A DNA stretch of 64,000 bases from Bacillota bacterium (GCA_023439125.1 JAEXOU010000005.1:434001-498000); one strand, 5' to 3'. Counted from the first letter of the stretch, positions 34,426-43,679 are shown. Program-made: numbers and translations. The notes: generated by a model from the letters alone, not told the origin.

Positions 34426-35940
34426 ATGAGGGAAAAAGATATCATTATTGATAATAAAAAAACATTTATATTCAATAATCATGCCGATGAATGCATCGGT
34501 ACTGGTCGTATGGACCTTGCCTTAGGCGAGGAATATCGAAGGCAACTAGCACTAGTTCAAGAAGAGATAGGATTCAATTATATTCGTGGACATGGATTAT
34601 TCTCAGATGGAATGGCAATCTATCATGAATATAACGATCAAGATGGTAATATTATTGTTGAGTATAATTTTACATATTTAGACCAAGTCATGGATAGCTA
34701 TCAGAAGTTGGGTATTAAACCTTTTTTAGAACTTGGCTTTATGCCAAAAGCACTTGCATCTGGAACACAAACAATCTTTTATTGGAGAGGGAATACAACA
34801 CCTCCAAAGGATTATCAGCGATGGTGTGACTTAGTTTGTGCAACTCTTCGTCATCTAATGGACCGATATGGTGTTGATGAAGTAATTACTTGGCCAATAG
34901 AAGTTTGGAATGAACCAAATCTTCCAGGATTTTGGGAGAATGCTGATATGAAGGAATACTTTAAATTATTTGAAGTAACCTTTCATAGCATTAAGAAACT
35001 TGATGCTCGCTTTCAGGTCGGTGGCCCTGCTGTATGTGGTGGTTCTGATGAAATGTGGATTCAAGCTTTTATGGAATTTTGCCATGAAAAGAAATTAAAG
35101 ATCGATTTTGTAACTAGACACCACTATACTACCCAGTTACCACAGCCGAATGGACATTACGGATATGTGGAATTAAATGATCCAGAAGAGGGATTAGTGA
35201 ATTTACAAACAACGCGTACAATTATTGACACTTTTCCTGAATATCGTGGACTGGACATCCATATAACAGAGTTTAATACGTCTTATATACCAAATTGCCC
35301 ACTTCATGATACGAATGTTAATGCAGCATATATTGCAAACCAATTATCTCGTCTTGGAGATTGTAATGTGTCTTATTCCTATTGGACTTTTGGAGATGTT
35401 TTTGAGGAGTTTGGTGTACCATTTACTCCGTTCCATGGAGGTTTTGGACTAGTTGCGAATGGTTGTATTCCGAAACCAACCTTTTGGAGTTTTGCATTCT
35501 ACAAACAATTAAAGGGTAATTGTATCTTCAAGTCAGATGATGCAGTTATAGTGAAGAAGGAAGATGGTACACTCTGTGGTGTCATCTGGAATCTACAAGT
35601 TAAGTCCAAGGAAGATTTAAAACTTAACTTTAAGGTTCCAGTAGAAGAGCAAGATGCGAAATACTGCTTATTGACAAAAACAGTTGATTCCAAGGTATGT
35701 AACCCATTAAAAATGTGGCATGATTTTGGAGAACCATCCAGTCTATCAGATAAACAGTTAAATTTATTGCAGCACGCAGCAAGACCTTTGCTCGAAACAA
35801 AAGTCATTGAGGCCAATAAAGATTTTATAGAATTTGATATCTCTATCCGTGAAAATGGCGTAATCTACTTAGAACTGAGTAAAATTAAGCTTCAAAGTGA
35901 TCGTGGGTATATTTACGAACAGATGGGACTGGTACCATGA
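34426..35940 (+). CDS. Glycoside hydrolase family 39 beta-xylosidase
   Basis: The 504-residue cytoplasmic enzyme has the GH39 pattern. IEVWNEPNLPGFW carries the acid/base Glu at about 163, and HITEFNTSY carries the nucleophile Glu at about 282. FNYIRGHGLFSD lies near the N-terminus and a C-terminal beta-sandwich follows. GH39 in clostridia is typically beta-xylosidase, releasing xylose from the non-reducing end of xylo-oligosaccharides. It lies 20 bases after the GH43 gene in the same operon, with GAGGG upstream, and completes the import-and-digest pathway. A perfect hairpin terminator begins at the stop codon. Confidence 0.9.
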   Translation: MREKDIIIDNKKTFIFNNHADECIGTGRMDLALGEEYRRQLALVQEEIGFNYIRGHGLFSDGMAIYHEYNDQDGNIIVEYNFTYLDQVMDSYQKLGIKPFLELGFMPKALASGTQTIFYWRGNTTPPKDYQRWCDLVCATLRHLMDRYGVDEVITWPIEVWNEPNLPGFWENADMKEYFKLFEVTFHSIKKLDARFQVGGPAVCGGSDEMWIQAFMEFCHEKKLKIDFVTRHHYTTQLPQPNGHYGYVELNDPEEGLVNLQTTRTIIDTFPEYRGLDIHITEFNTSYIPNCPLHDTNVNAAYIANQLSRLGDCNVSYSYWTFGDVFEEFGVPFTPFHGGFGLVANGCIPKPTFWSFAFYKQLKGNCIFKSDDAVIVKKEDGTLCGVIWNLQVKSKEDLKLNFKVPVEEQDAKYCLLTKTVDSKVCNPLKMWHDFGEPSSLSDKQLNLLQHAARPLLETKVIEANKDFIEFDISIRENGVIYLELSKIKLQSDRGYIYEQMGLVP

Positions 35941-35975
35941 AAAGATAGGGCTGCCGTGCGGCAGCCCTATCTTTT
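35941..35975 (+). terminator. Terminator of the xylan-sugar locus
   Basis: GATAGGGCTGCC pairs perfectly with GGCAGCCCTATC around GTGC, followed by TTTT. It sits right after the GH39 stop. Confidence 0.95.
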
Positions 35976-36193
35976 GGTGGAATTTGTATTTTTTCGTTGT
36001 CAAAATATATAATTTCTATTGTATCTTTGTAGTTTATTCGGTATAATTTTAAGTGAAATAATGTCTATTTATTACATACTATATTTGACATAACCATGAT
36101 AGACGCGAAATATCCTTGATAATAAAAAAAAGAGCATTGATAGTCAAATATTAACCGTTTGTCTACAATTACTGCTCAGAAAGAAGGAAATGT

Positions 36194-38176
36194 ATGTTTT
36201 GTGGAAAATGTGGAAAAGAGATTGAAAACACAGCTAAGTTTTGTCCCTATTGTGGCTCTATGATTAATGAAGTAGTACCACCGTCCTTAGAGGAAACTCC
36301 TAAAAGCGTGGAGTTAAACAAAGATTCTATTGATATTAACGTAAATGTCCCACAAAATCAATCGGAATCTCCTCAGAATAATGTAGAAGTGAAGCCTCAG
36401 CAGGAATCTGTAACGAATAATCCTCAAGTACAGCCTCAACAGGAATCTACAATGAATAACCCAGAAGTGCCACCTCAACAGGAATCTACAATGAATAACC
36501 CAGAAGTGCAACTTCAACAGGAATCTGTGACGAATAATCCGCAAGTGCAGCCTCAGCAGGAATCTGTAACGAATAATCCGCAAGTACAGCCTCAGCAGGA
36601 ATCTGTAACGAATAATCCGCAAGTACAGCCTCAACAGGAATCTGTAACGAATAATCCGCAAGTACAGCCTCAGCAGGAATATCAACCGTATAACCCGCAA
36701 GTACAACCTCAACAGGGATATGCACCGTATAACCCTGAAATTCAGCCTCAACAAGAAGGCCAAAATAACCAAGGTGAGCAACCGAAAAAAAAGAAGAAAA
36801 AAGGCATTAAAATTTTAGTGATTGCATTAATCGTCGTTGTAGTACTAGCTGGTGGAGGTGTCGGTGGATATTTTATTTATCAAAACTATTTGGATAAGCA
36901 AGCAGTGAAGGTAATTTCTTTATTTGATGATGATAATTATGATGAATCGACCTCGATTTATGAAAAATACTGTAGTGATAATGAAGAATTACGTATGCAA
37001 ATTGAAGATGAATTACTAGAACGTATCAAAGAAAATAAAAATGAATACAGTTTAGAATTAAAAACATATCAGGAGGCAATTGATTATTTAACTTATATCG
37101 AGGAATATGATAATACAGTTCTTAATGACGAAGTTGAGGATGTAAGAGAGTGGTTGAACATGATAAAAACCTCAAGAGATAATTACGATTATGCTCATTC
37201 TGCATTAGAATCAGGAGATTATGTAACAGCAATAGACTATTACACGTATGTTATAAATGAAGATACCGAGTATTATGATAAGGCACAGGAAGAGTCACTA
37301 GTTGCTCGGCAAAAACTGGAAGAGCAAATAGAAAAAGAATATCTTGAAGGTATAAAACAAGAGGCTATTTCAAATGCTCACGATTCTGCCATCTTATATT
37401 TTGATTATGATAGCGCAATTTACGAAATCCAACAAGCACTAATTTCTCTTCCTGAAGATGCTGAATTACTTGAATTACTAAATAAATATGAAACACTAAA
37501 GGCAAAAGTAGAAGAGAAAAACAAAGCAGAAAGAATAGATGATTCAGTAATAGCTTTCGAAACATATAATAATGAATATACTGAGGGCGATCTTGTTATT
37601 ATGACAGCAAATCTTCTATTTCCAAAAATATTAGATGAAGATACTTCTGCTTATCAATTAATCAATCGTGATATGGAAGCGAAACAAACACAACTTATCA
37701 CTTATTCTGACCAGATGGCGGAGGATGCACGTTCATATTCTATGGAAGATTATTTCTATCCTTCATCTTTAAGTTTAAATGCTACCGTTGGGTACAATGG
37801 AGGAGGAATTATTGCATTTACATTTACTGGGTATGAATATTCTGGTGGAGCTCATGGAATGGAATATTATGAAACTTATATGTATAATCTAGCATCAGGA
37901 CAAAGAATTGGTTTACTTGATATTTTATCAATCAGTGAGACTGATTTCCAACAAATGGTGAACAGCGCATTTGAACAACTGATTGGCTCAGGTGAAGAAT
38001 ATTATCCTGATGCAATGGATATAGTTCGAGCTACAAGTGTATCTGACTACAAATATTATCTTGCAGAGGATGGATTACATATCTATTATGATCCATATAC
38101 ACTTGCAGATTATGCAACGAGTTTTGTAGAAGTAACTATTCCTTATCAAGGAGTCGTTAACTTCCTTGAAAATTAA
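36194..38176 (+). CDS. Membrane protein with N-terminal zinc ribbon, PQQES repeats and DUF3298/RsiV-like C-terminus
   Basis: The 660-residue protein opens with a zinc ribbon (MFCGKCGKEI and FCPYCG: two CxxC pairs). Residues 68-184 are nine 13-residue repeats of the form PQQESVTNNPQVQ. One membrane helix follows near 205-227 (ILVIALIVVVVLAGGGVGGY) after a lysine stretch. Residues ~235-440 are acidic, helical and probably TPR-like or coiled. The last ~150 residues resemble DUF3298 (RsiV-like): GYEYSGGAHGMEYYETYMYNL. The ribbon would face the cytoplasm and the C-terminus the outside. Some DUF3298 proteins bind lysozyme or envelope ligands; here the role is unknown. The gene appears monocistronic, with a strong terminator. 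Confidence 0.75.
   Translation: MFCGKCGKEIENTAKFCPYCGSMINEVVPPSLEETPKSVELNKDSIDINVNVPQNQSESPQNNVEVKPQQESVTNNPQVQPQQESTMNNPEVPPQQESTMNNPEVQLQQESVTNNPQVQPQQESVTNNPQVQPQQESVTNNPQVQPQQESVTNNPQVQPQQEYQPYNPQVQPQQGYAPYNPEIQPQQEGQNNQGEQPKKKKKKGIKILVIALIVVVVLAGGGVGGYFIYQNYLDKQAVKVISLFDDDNYDESTSIYEKYCSDNEELRMQIEDELLERIKENKNEYSLELKTYQEAIDYLTYIEEYDNTVLNDEVEDVREWLNMIKTSRDNYDYAHSALESGDYVTAIDYYTYVINEDTEYYDKAQEESLVARQKLEEQIEKEYLEGIKQEAISNAHDSAILYFDYDSAIYEIQQALISLPEDAELLELLNKYETLKAKVEEKNKAERIDDSVIAFETYNNEYTEGDLVIMTANLLFPKILDEDTSAYQLINRDMEAKQTQLITYSDQMAEDARSYSMEDYFYPSSLSLNATVGYNGGGIIAFTFTGYEYSGGAHGMEYYETYMYNLASGQRIGLLDILSISETDFQQMVNSAFEQLIGSGEEYYPDAMDIVRATSVSDYKYYLAEDGLHIYYDPYTLADYATSFVEVTIPYQGVVNFLEN
36395..36745 (+). 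repeat. Nine in-frame 39-bp tandem repeats
   Basis: Each unit encodes 13 residues (PQQESVTNNPQVQ and variants). Units 4-7 are almost identical at DNA level; units 8-9 drift to PQQEYQPYNPQVQ and PQQGYAPYNPEIQ, and a partial tenth follows. The open period-39 frame also creates spurious antisense ORFs. Confidence 0.95.
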
Positions 38177-38194
38177 TATATGATATTTTTATTA

Positions 38195-38230
38195 GAAGGA
38201 GACTGACATTCTGTGTCAGTCTCCTTTTTT
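38195..38230 (+). terminator. Terminator after the zinc-ribbon repeat protein gene
   Basis: AAGGAGACTGACA pairs perfectly with TGTCAGTCTCCTT around a 5-base loop (TTCTG), followed by TTTT. A second hairpin (AGGAAATTC/GAATTTCCT) lies about 10 bases on. Confidence 0.95.
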
Positions 38231-38387
38231 ACATACGAGGAAATTCCTCTGAATTTCCTTGTATATAAAAGATGCTCCGCAGGATGCGCACTACGCAACA
38301 CTACTGCGCGGAACAAAAGTAGTTATGTCTTAAATTTTACAAACATGGTAACAATAACGTTATTAATAGAGAACTGGAGCATTTCAT

Positions 38388-40346
38388 ATGGGGACAATTA
38401 ACAATATTGTAGCGTTATTACTTGCAATCGTTGTATCAGACTTATTAAGTAAGGTTTTTTCTAAGATCCCACTTATCTTTATCCAAATAATCGTTGGTAG
38501 TCTGATATCCTTTCTTCCATTTTTTAAAGAATTTGAGTTAAACCCAGAATTATTTATGATTGTATTAATCAAACCATTGATCTTTCTTGAAAGTCAAAAA
38601 TTATCGATAGAAGAAATAAAAAAATATGTTAGACCAATTCTTTCTTTATCTTTATCACTAGCTGTGGTAAGTATTATTTTCGTAGGTTCTTTATTAAAGT
38701 TACTCATTCCTCAGATGCCACCGGCTATGACTTTTCTTATTGTTGCAGTGATGATTCCGATCAATTCAGGTATTGTAAAGGAATTAAGTAAGGATAGAAA
38801 ATTTCCAAAAGCAGTAGAACATATTATTGAAGGAGAATCATTGTTGAGTGATTCAATTGCTATGATTATCTTTGAGTTGACTTTGGCAGCAAGCTTAACT
38901 CAACAATTTTATCTAAAAGAAGCGATTTATAAATTTGTGTTTGCTATGATTGGAGGAGTGATTGTAGGAGGAATTATAGGATTTGTGATCATAAACCTAC
39001 GACTTTTCATAGTAAAACATAATTATGAAAGTCCATCGATGATGACAGTCATTGAATTATCAACTCCTTTTATCGTATATGTTGTAGCAGAACATTACTT
39101 TCATGTATCAGGAATTATTGCTGTGATCATATCAGGAATACTACATGGAATTGAGAAACCGTTGTTAAATCTAAAATCTACAAAACTACAAGTAATTTCT
39201 AATAGTACATGGGAAGTGATAGAATACATCCTTGATGGATTTGTTGCGATATTGCTTGGATTGGTGTTGCCTTCTTCCCTTCAGATTGTGTTTCATAATG
39301 AGAATGGTATGGTATTACAATTATTGTTTATCGCGATTCTTTTGTATCTAATATTAGCTGGAATACGATATGTTTGGGTATATTTGCAACAAGAAAAATT
39401 TCATATTACAAGTCAAAAGGATAAAACCCAAAAGAGATACATTGTTTTATATGCATTAAGTAGTGTTCATGGAGCAATTTCTGTTGCAATTGCATTACTG
39501 CTACCAGTTACAACGGAAAATGGAATTCCATTTTCTTTTCGCGAAGAATTAGTCTTTGTGACTACAATTGTCATTTTAATAAGTATTATCACACCTGCGA
39601 TTGTATTTCCCAAATTGTTAGAGAGGGAACAACCTTCATTTGACGAAAAAAACTTGCGCCAGATTCGAACTGAGATGATTTATTATACCATTCATCAGTT
39701 AGAGGAAGAGCAGAATGGGATTAATGATGAAGCAATCTTGCAAGCAGTCAATATTCTAAAAGGACAGCTTAATTATATTGGTAAGGGACAGACTTTCTAT
39801 AAAAATCAAAAGGAGATCATTCATTTAATACATCAAACAACAAAAAGAGAAATAGAGTTGGCAGAACAGATTATTCAAAAAGAGAAATTATCAAAAGATG
39901 CTGAAATTCTCTATAAAGGATATGTAAAACGAACGCATGATTTTGGAATACGCTCCCTCTTATTATATTTTCAAATTTCAAGACTGAAACAAAAGCTGAA
40001 TCATAAGAATAATCTAGAACGTAAGGAAAAAGTTTTACAAGATTTCAACTTTATTCAGAAATATGTAGGTAACCAGATGATTGATTACTTAAATCAGATT
40101 CGTGAGAATGAGAATGAAAAAGAAGTAGATATGCTAGTTCAATATTATGAGAAAAAATCAAAGAGAAATTTACTTCAATTAGAAAAAAGTACGTCAGAAG
40201 AGCGAATCAAGCATCACTTATCCAATGCATTTCATATTGAAACTGTTTTTATCAAAGATGCATTAGAAAAAGGTACAATTTCGAATGATATGGCTAAAGA
40301 GTTAAATAAACAGATTTCTTATGATGAACTGATTTATCTCGATTAA
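38388..40346 (+). CDS. Na+/H+ (cation:proton) antiporter, CPA1 family
   Basis: The 652-residue protein has about twelve membrane helices in residues 1-~410 and a ~240-residue charged, helical cytoplasmic tail. The CPA1 ion-site motif near residue 150 reads EGESLLSDSIAM. The key Asp (about 155) is kept, but the usual Asn before it is Ser, and the usual Gly after it is also Ser. The C-terminal tail, dominated by Glu/Lys helices such as TIHQLEEEQNGIND, is typical of NhaP/YjcE-like proteins. It should exchange Na+ or K+ for protons at the membrane. The ribosome site is CTGGAGC before the ATG. A bidirectional terminator separates it from asnB. Confidence 0.85.
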   Translation: MGTINNIVALLLAIVVSDLLSKVFSKIPLIFIQIIVGSLISFLPFFKEFELNPELFMIVLIKPLIFLESQKLSIEEIKKYVRPILSLSLSLAVVSIIFVGSLLKLLIPQMPPAMTFLIVAVMIPINSGIVKELSKDRKFPKAVEHIIEGESLLSDSIAMIIFELTLAASLTQQFYLKEAIYKFVFAMIGGVIVGGIIGFVIINLRLFIVKHNYESPSMMTVIELSTPFIVYVVAEHYFHVSGIIAVIISGILHGIEKPLLNLKSTKLQVISNSTWEVIEYILDGFVAILLGLVLPSSLQIVFHNENGMVLQLLFIAILLYLILAGIRYVWVYLQQEKFHITSQKDKTQKRYIVLYALSSVHGAISVAIALLLPVTTENGIPFSFREELVFVTTIVILISIITPAIVFPKLLEREQPSFDEKNLRQIRTEMIYYTIHQLEEEQNGINDEAILQAVNILKGQLNYIGKGQTFYKNQKEIIHLIHQTTKREIELAEQIIQKEKLSKDAEILYKGYVKRTHDFGIRSLLLYFQISRLKQKLNHKNNLERKEKVLQDFNFIQKYVGNQMIDYLNQIRENENEKEVDMLVQYYEKKSKRNLLQLEKSTSEERIKHHLSNAFHIETVFIKDALEKGTISNDMAKELNKQISYDELIYLD

Positions 40347-40398
40347 CCGTAAAAACTATACGACATAATAAAGTTTAGAAAGCGTATTTTTTGAATAA

Positions 40399-40455
40399 CA
40401 AGAATCAGATGGATAAAAAGTCAAAGGTTTCGATTTTTTATCCATCTGATTCTTG
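40399..40455. terminator. Bidirectional terminator between antiporter and asnB
   Basis: A perfect 21-bp stem (CAAGAATCAGATGGATAAAAA at 40399-40419 with its complement at 40435-40455) encloses a 15-base loop. A/T ends give a T-run in both directions, fitting two converging genes. Confidence 0.9.
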
Positions 40456-40464
40456 ATTCCTAAA

Positions 40465-42309
40465 CTAACTGATCTGATATTTTTCTAACCAGCTATTAAC
40501 CTGTAATAAATAAGCAATCATCTGAGGGCCAGCCATTAATTGCCCAAACCATGGTTTCCCATAATCTTTTTGCGAAGAAAGAAAACTCTTAGCTTTCTCT
40601 TTACTTATGAAGCGATTGATTGGTGCATTCACGTCGTTTATGAGAAGTTGAAACCTTTTTGCTAGAATTGATTCATATTGTGGGTTATAGATTTTTGGAT
40701 AAGGGCTTTTTTTACGAAATAGTATTTCCGATGGAATAAGATCCTTACAAGCATCTCTTAGAAGTGATTTTTCCACGCCATTACGATATTTCATGCTCCA
40801 TGGAACATTATAAAGATATTCAATGATTCTATGGTCTGCAAATGGAACACGCGCTTCTAGTCCTGATGCCATACTCATCCTATCCATACGATCAAGTAGA
40901 GTTGCCATAAACCAGTTAATGTTTAGAAAACAGATTTGACGATGTCTTTTTTCTTCTTCATTTTCACCATATAACAATGGAGTCGAGCGAATCGATTGTT
41001 CATAGCTACTTTGAATATAAGAATTCAAATCGAGAGAGGAGATCAGTTCATCTTTTAACATAATTGTTCTGGCAGCAAAATCTTTTGACCAAGGAAATCC
41101 CTGTGCATGAAAGAGATCTTCTCGGTAAAACCATGGATATCCGCAAAATACTTCATCTGCACATTCTCCTGTAAGTACTACTTTATTAAATTTTTTTACG
41201 ATGGAGCAAAAATACATCAAAGATACATCGATATCTGCCATACCTGGCAGATCTTTTGACTGCATTGCAGCAGTAAGTAAATCAGCCAAAATATTCTCAT
41301 TACATTCCAGATACGTATGATTTAAATTATATGCTTCAAGCATTTTCTCAACAAATGGTCGATCTGCAGATGTCTGATAATCATTTGCTTTAAAGTATAA
41401 ATTGTTGCCTGAAAAATCAAAGGAAAAAGTGTTCAGTGTTTGATTATGTTTACTCATGAAGTTAGAAGCAATTGCAGTTACAATACTAGAATCAAGACCT
41501 CCAGACAAAAAAGTACAAATCGGAATATCGGATACCATCTGACGTGTAATTGCATCTTTCACTAAAAAGGAAACCATCTCTACCGTTTGTTCGTAATTGT
41601 CTGTATGTTCTTTTGCTTCTAATTTCCAATAAGTATGTTCATAAAAACAATCTTTGGAAAATACTGCATAACTTCCTGGCAGTATTTCATTCACTCCTTT
41701 AAACACACCACAACCCGCTGTTCTGGCAGGACCTAAACCAAAGATTTCTCGGAATGTATTATCATCTGCTTCTGGAATTATCTCTGGATGAGCAAAAAGT
41801 GCTTTGATTTCCGAACCAAAAACCAAAGAATTATTTTTCATGGAATAGAATAGTGGTTTTACTCCAACACGGTCGCGATATAATACGAGACGCTTTTCTT
41901 TCCCATCCCAGATAGCAAAAGCATAGATTCCATTCAACATCGAAACAAATTCTAAACCATATTCAATATAGCAATAGAGTATTACCTCTGTATCTCCACT
42001 AGTTTCAAAGATATATCCTTTTTCTTTTAAAGGAGCAGCTAACTCATCTGCATTATATATTTCACCATTATAGATGATCACATAATCATTGTCGGCAATT
42101 CTTCTACACATAGGCTGTCTAGCGCCTTGAACATCTCGAATCGATAGTCTTGAATGAGCAAAACCTACATTTTCATTCAGATACTCTCCATCTTGATCAC
42201 CACCTCGATGGTTTACGGTCATTCTCATCTTAACTAAGGTTTCTTTCCATAGCTCTTCTTTAAGTAAATAATTTTCTCTATAATTACAAAAACCGGCAAT
42301 TCCACACAT
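40465..42309 (-). CDS. asnB: Asparagine synthase (glutamine-hydrolysing)
   Basis: The 614-residue protein begins MCGIAGF, with Cys2 as the glutaminase nucleophile, so the start is set at 42309; the annotated-looking GTG three codons upstream would hide this Cys. Residues 1-~215 form the class-II glutamine amidotransferase domain (RMTVNHRGGDQD, FAHSRLSI, YNGEIYN). Residues ~240-600 form the ATP-dependent synthetase domain with the PP-loop CTFLSGGLDSS. It makes asparagine from aspartate, ATP and glutamine. It is set alone, convergent with the antiporter, with GAGGTG eight bases upstream. Its short leader contains a terminator-like hairpin suggesting attenuation. No T-box core sequence was seen. 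Confidence 0.93.
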   Translation of the reverse strand: MCGIAGFCNYRENYLLKEELWKETLVKMRMTVNHRGGDQDGEYLNENVGFAHSRLSIRDVQGARQPMCRRIADNDYVIIYNGEIYNADELAAPLKEKGYIFETSGDTEVILYCYIEYGLEFVSMLNGIYAFAIWDGKEKRLVLYRDRVGVKPLFYSMKNNSLVFGSEIKALFAHPEIIPEADDNTFREIFGLGPARTAGCGVFKGVNEILPGSYAVFSKDCFYEHTYWKLEAKEHTDNYEQTVEMVSFLVKDAITRQMVSDIPICTFLSGGLDSSIVTAIASNFMSKHNQTLNTFSFDFSGNNLYFKANDYQTSADRPFVEKMLEAYNLNHTYLECNENILADLLTAAMQSKDLPGMADIDVSLMYFCSIVKKFNKVVLTGECADEVFCGYPWFYREDLFHAQGFPWSKDFAARTIMLKDELISSLDLNSYIQSSYEQSIRSTPLLYGENEEEKRHRQICFLNINWFMATLLDRMDRMSMASGLEARVPFADHRIIEYLYNVPWSMKYRNGVEKSLLRDACKDLIPSEILFRKKSPYPKIYNPQYESILAKRFQLLINDVNAPINRFISKEKAKSFLSSQKDYGKPWFGQLMAGPQMIAYLLQVNSWLEKYQIS

Positions 42310-42323
42310 ATATCGCACCTCAC

Positions 42324-42354
42324 AAAAAAGAAGCTTCCCAAAAGAAGCTTCTTT
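42324..42354 (-). promoter_or_regulatory. Terminator-like hairpin in the asnB leader (possible attenuator)
   Basis: Read on the minus strand, AAAGAAGCTTC pairs with GAAGCTTCTTT around a 6-base loop and runs into TTTTTT. It ends only a few bases before the asnB ribosome site GAGGTG. Its position inside the leader rather than after a gene suggests attenuation; no antiterminator partner was identified. Confidence 0.6.
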
Positions 42355-42610
42355 GCTTTATGTCTATATCATATGATTTTAATATAATTTATGTTCCTAT
42401 GGATCTTCGTATGATACCTAATTTTCATGATTTAATGTTGAAATCGAGTAGTAAGATATAAGTATATTTATAGAAGAAAATATGATAAAATATAGAAATA
42501 AATAAGATCGAATCATGTACGTATTTTAGCATTTTATTAAGTTCGAATGTATTGATTTTATTAAGTTTGAATGCATTGATTTTGTTTACATCGAAGAAGG
42601 GGTGATCGAA

Positions 42611-43171
42611 TTGAGAAAGAATTTAGGAGTACAAGCATGTCTATATCCAATGCCAGTATTAGTGATTGGGACTTATGATGAACAAGAAGTGGCCAATGCC
42701 ATGGTTGCAACATGGGGAGGTATCTCAAACTATAATCAAATTTCAATTTTCCTAACCAAAAGTCATAAGACGGTAAAGAATATTCTTCAAAGGAAAGCAT
42801 TTACGGTAAGCATTGCAGATGCAGCCCATGTAAAAGAGTGTGATTATGTAGGGATGGTTTCTGCCAATGAGGTATCAGATAAGCTAAATAAAGCTGGCTT
42901 TCATACGATGAAAAGCGAATTGGTAGATGCACCAATGATTGAGGAGCTTTCCATGACATTTGAGTGTCAATTACATAGCTATAATGAAACTACCAATATT
43001 ATGATAGGTACGATTGTAAATGTCAGTGTCGATGAAAAAGTACTAAATACTGAAGGAAAGATTGATCCAGCAAAATTACAGCCGTTAACATTCGATTCAT
43101 TCAATAATGATTATCTTATTATAGGAAATAAGGTTGGTAATGCAATGCACGATGGTTTAGCTATACAGTAG
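42611..43171 (+). CDS. Flavin reductase-family protein
   Basis: About 186 residues resembling the FMN-binding split-barrel flavin reductase family (PF01613): YPMPVLVIGTYDEQEVANAMVATWGG at the N-terminus (FMN-binding strand), ISIFLTKSHKT, then VNV in the second barrel half. It probably uses bound FMN for electron transfer or reduces free flavin. The start is set at TTG 42611 because AAGGGG at 42597-42602 lies eight bases before it; the in-frame GTG at 42602 overlaps that site. It is divergent from asnB and upstream of mscL. Confidence 0.8.
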   Translation: MRKNLGVQACLYPMPVLVIGTYDEQEVANAMVATWGGISNYNQISIFLTKSHKTVKNILQRKAFTVSIADAAHVKECDYVGMVSANEVSDKLNKAGFHTMKSELVDAPMIEELSMTFECQLHSYNETTNIMIGTIVNVSVDEKVLNTEGKIDPAKLQPLTFDSFNNDYLIIGNKVGNAMHDGLAIQ

Positions 43172-43250
43172 TTTAAATATTGTTTTACATCTTGTTCTAT
43201 GTTATGATAAATAAAAAAACGAGTTTTAACTCGTAGAATGGAGAATGCGT

Positions 43251-43679
43251 GTGAAGAAATTTCTAAAAGAATTTAAGGAGTTTGCATTGCGTGGTAACGT
43301 AATGGATCTTGCAGTTGGTGTAATCATCGGTGGTGCTTTCCAAGCAATCGTTTCCTCGCTGACCAAAGATGTAATTTCTCCTTTAATCGGTTTATTTGCA
43401 AAGACTGATTTTACGAATTTAGTATGGACAATTCGTGGAGTAGATATCGGATATGGGGCATTCCTTACAGCTTTAATCAACTTTATCATCATGGCTTTCG
43501 TAATCTTCTTGTTCTTAAAATTAATTAATCGACTCACAAGATCACGTAAAGTGGAAGCACCAAAAGATCCGACAACAAAGAAATGCCCATATTGTTGTAC
43601 AGAAATTGCTATTGCAGCAACTCGTTGCCCACACTGTACTTCCATCTTAACAGAAGATGAGAAGAAAGAATTAGTCTAA
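43251..43679 (+). CDS. mscL: Large-conductance mechanosensitive channel with C-terminal zinc ribbon
   Basis: The 142-residue protein has the MscL core: KKFLKEFKEFALRGNVMDLAVGVIIGGAF (N-terminal helix and TM1), a periplasmic loop, and TM2 with FLTALINFIIMAFVIFLFLK. It forms a membrane-tension valve that releases solutes on osmotic shock. The tail carries KCPYCCTEIAIAATRCPHC, a CxxC...CxxC zinc ribbon, in place of the usual C-terminal helix bundle. The start is GTG 43251, because GGAG (43240-43243) is seven bases upstream, while ATG 43245 is only one base away. A hairpin (ACGAGTT/AACTCGT, 43219-43234) stands just before the ribosome site. Repeat R3 follows. Confidence 0.93.
   Translation: MKKFLKEFKEFALRGNVMDLAVGVIIGGAFQAIVSSLTKDVISPLIGLFAKTDFTNLVWTIRGVDIGYGAFLTALINFIIMAFVIFLFLKLINRLTRSRKVEAPKDPTTKKCPYCCTEIAIAATRCPHCTSILTEDEKKELV

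Noticed and set aside
36395..36745. Regular 39-bp repeats that could be mistaken for a CRISPR array.
   Set aside because: They are tandem without unique spacers, stay in frame, and encode 13-residue repeats inside a long protein. No cas genes are present.
36314..36781. Antisense ORFs of 155 and 79 residues over the repeat region.
   Set aside because: Their periodic composition mirrors the sense repeats, and they lack ribosome sites. They are shadows of the coding repeat.
42310..42600. A T-box riboswitch for asnB.
   Set aside because: The conserved T-box sequence and the specifier-loop region are not visible in the short leader; only a terminator-like hairpin is supported.
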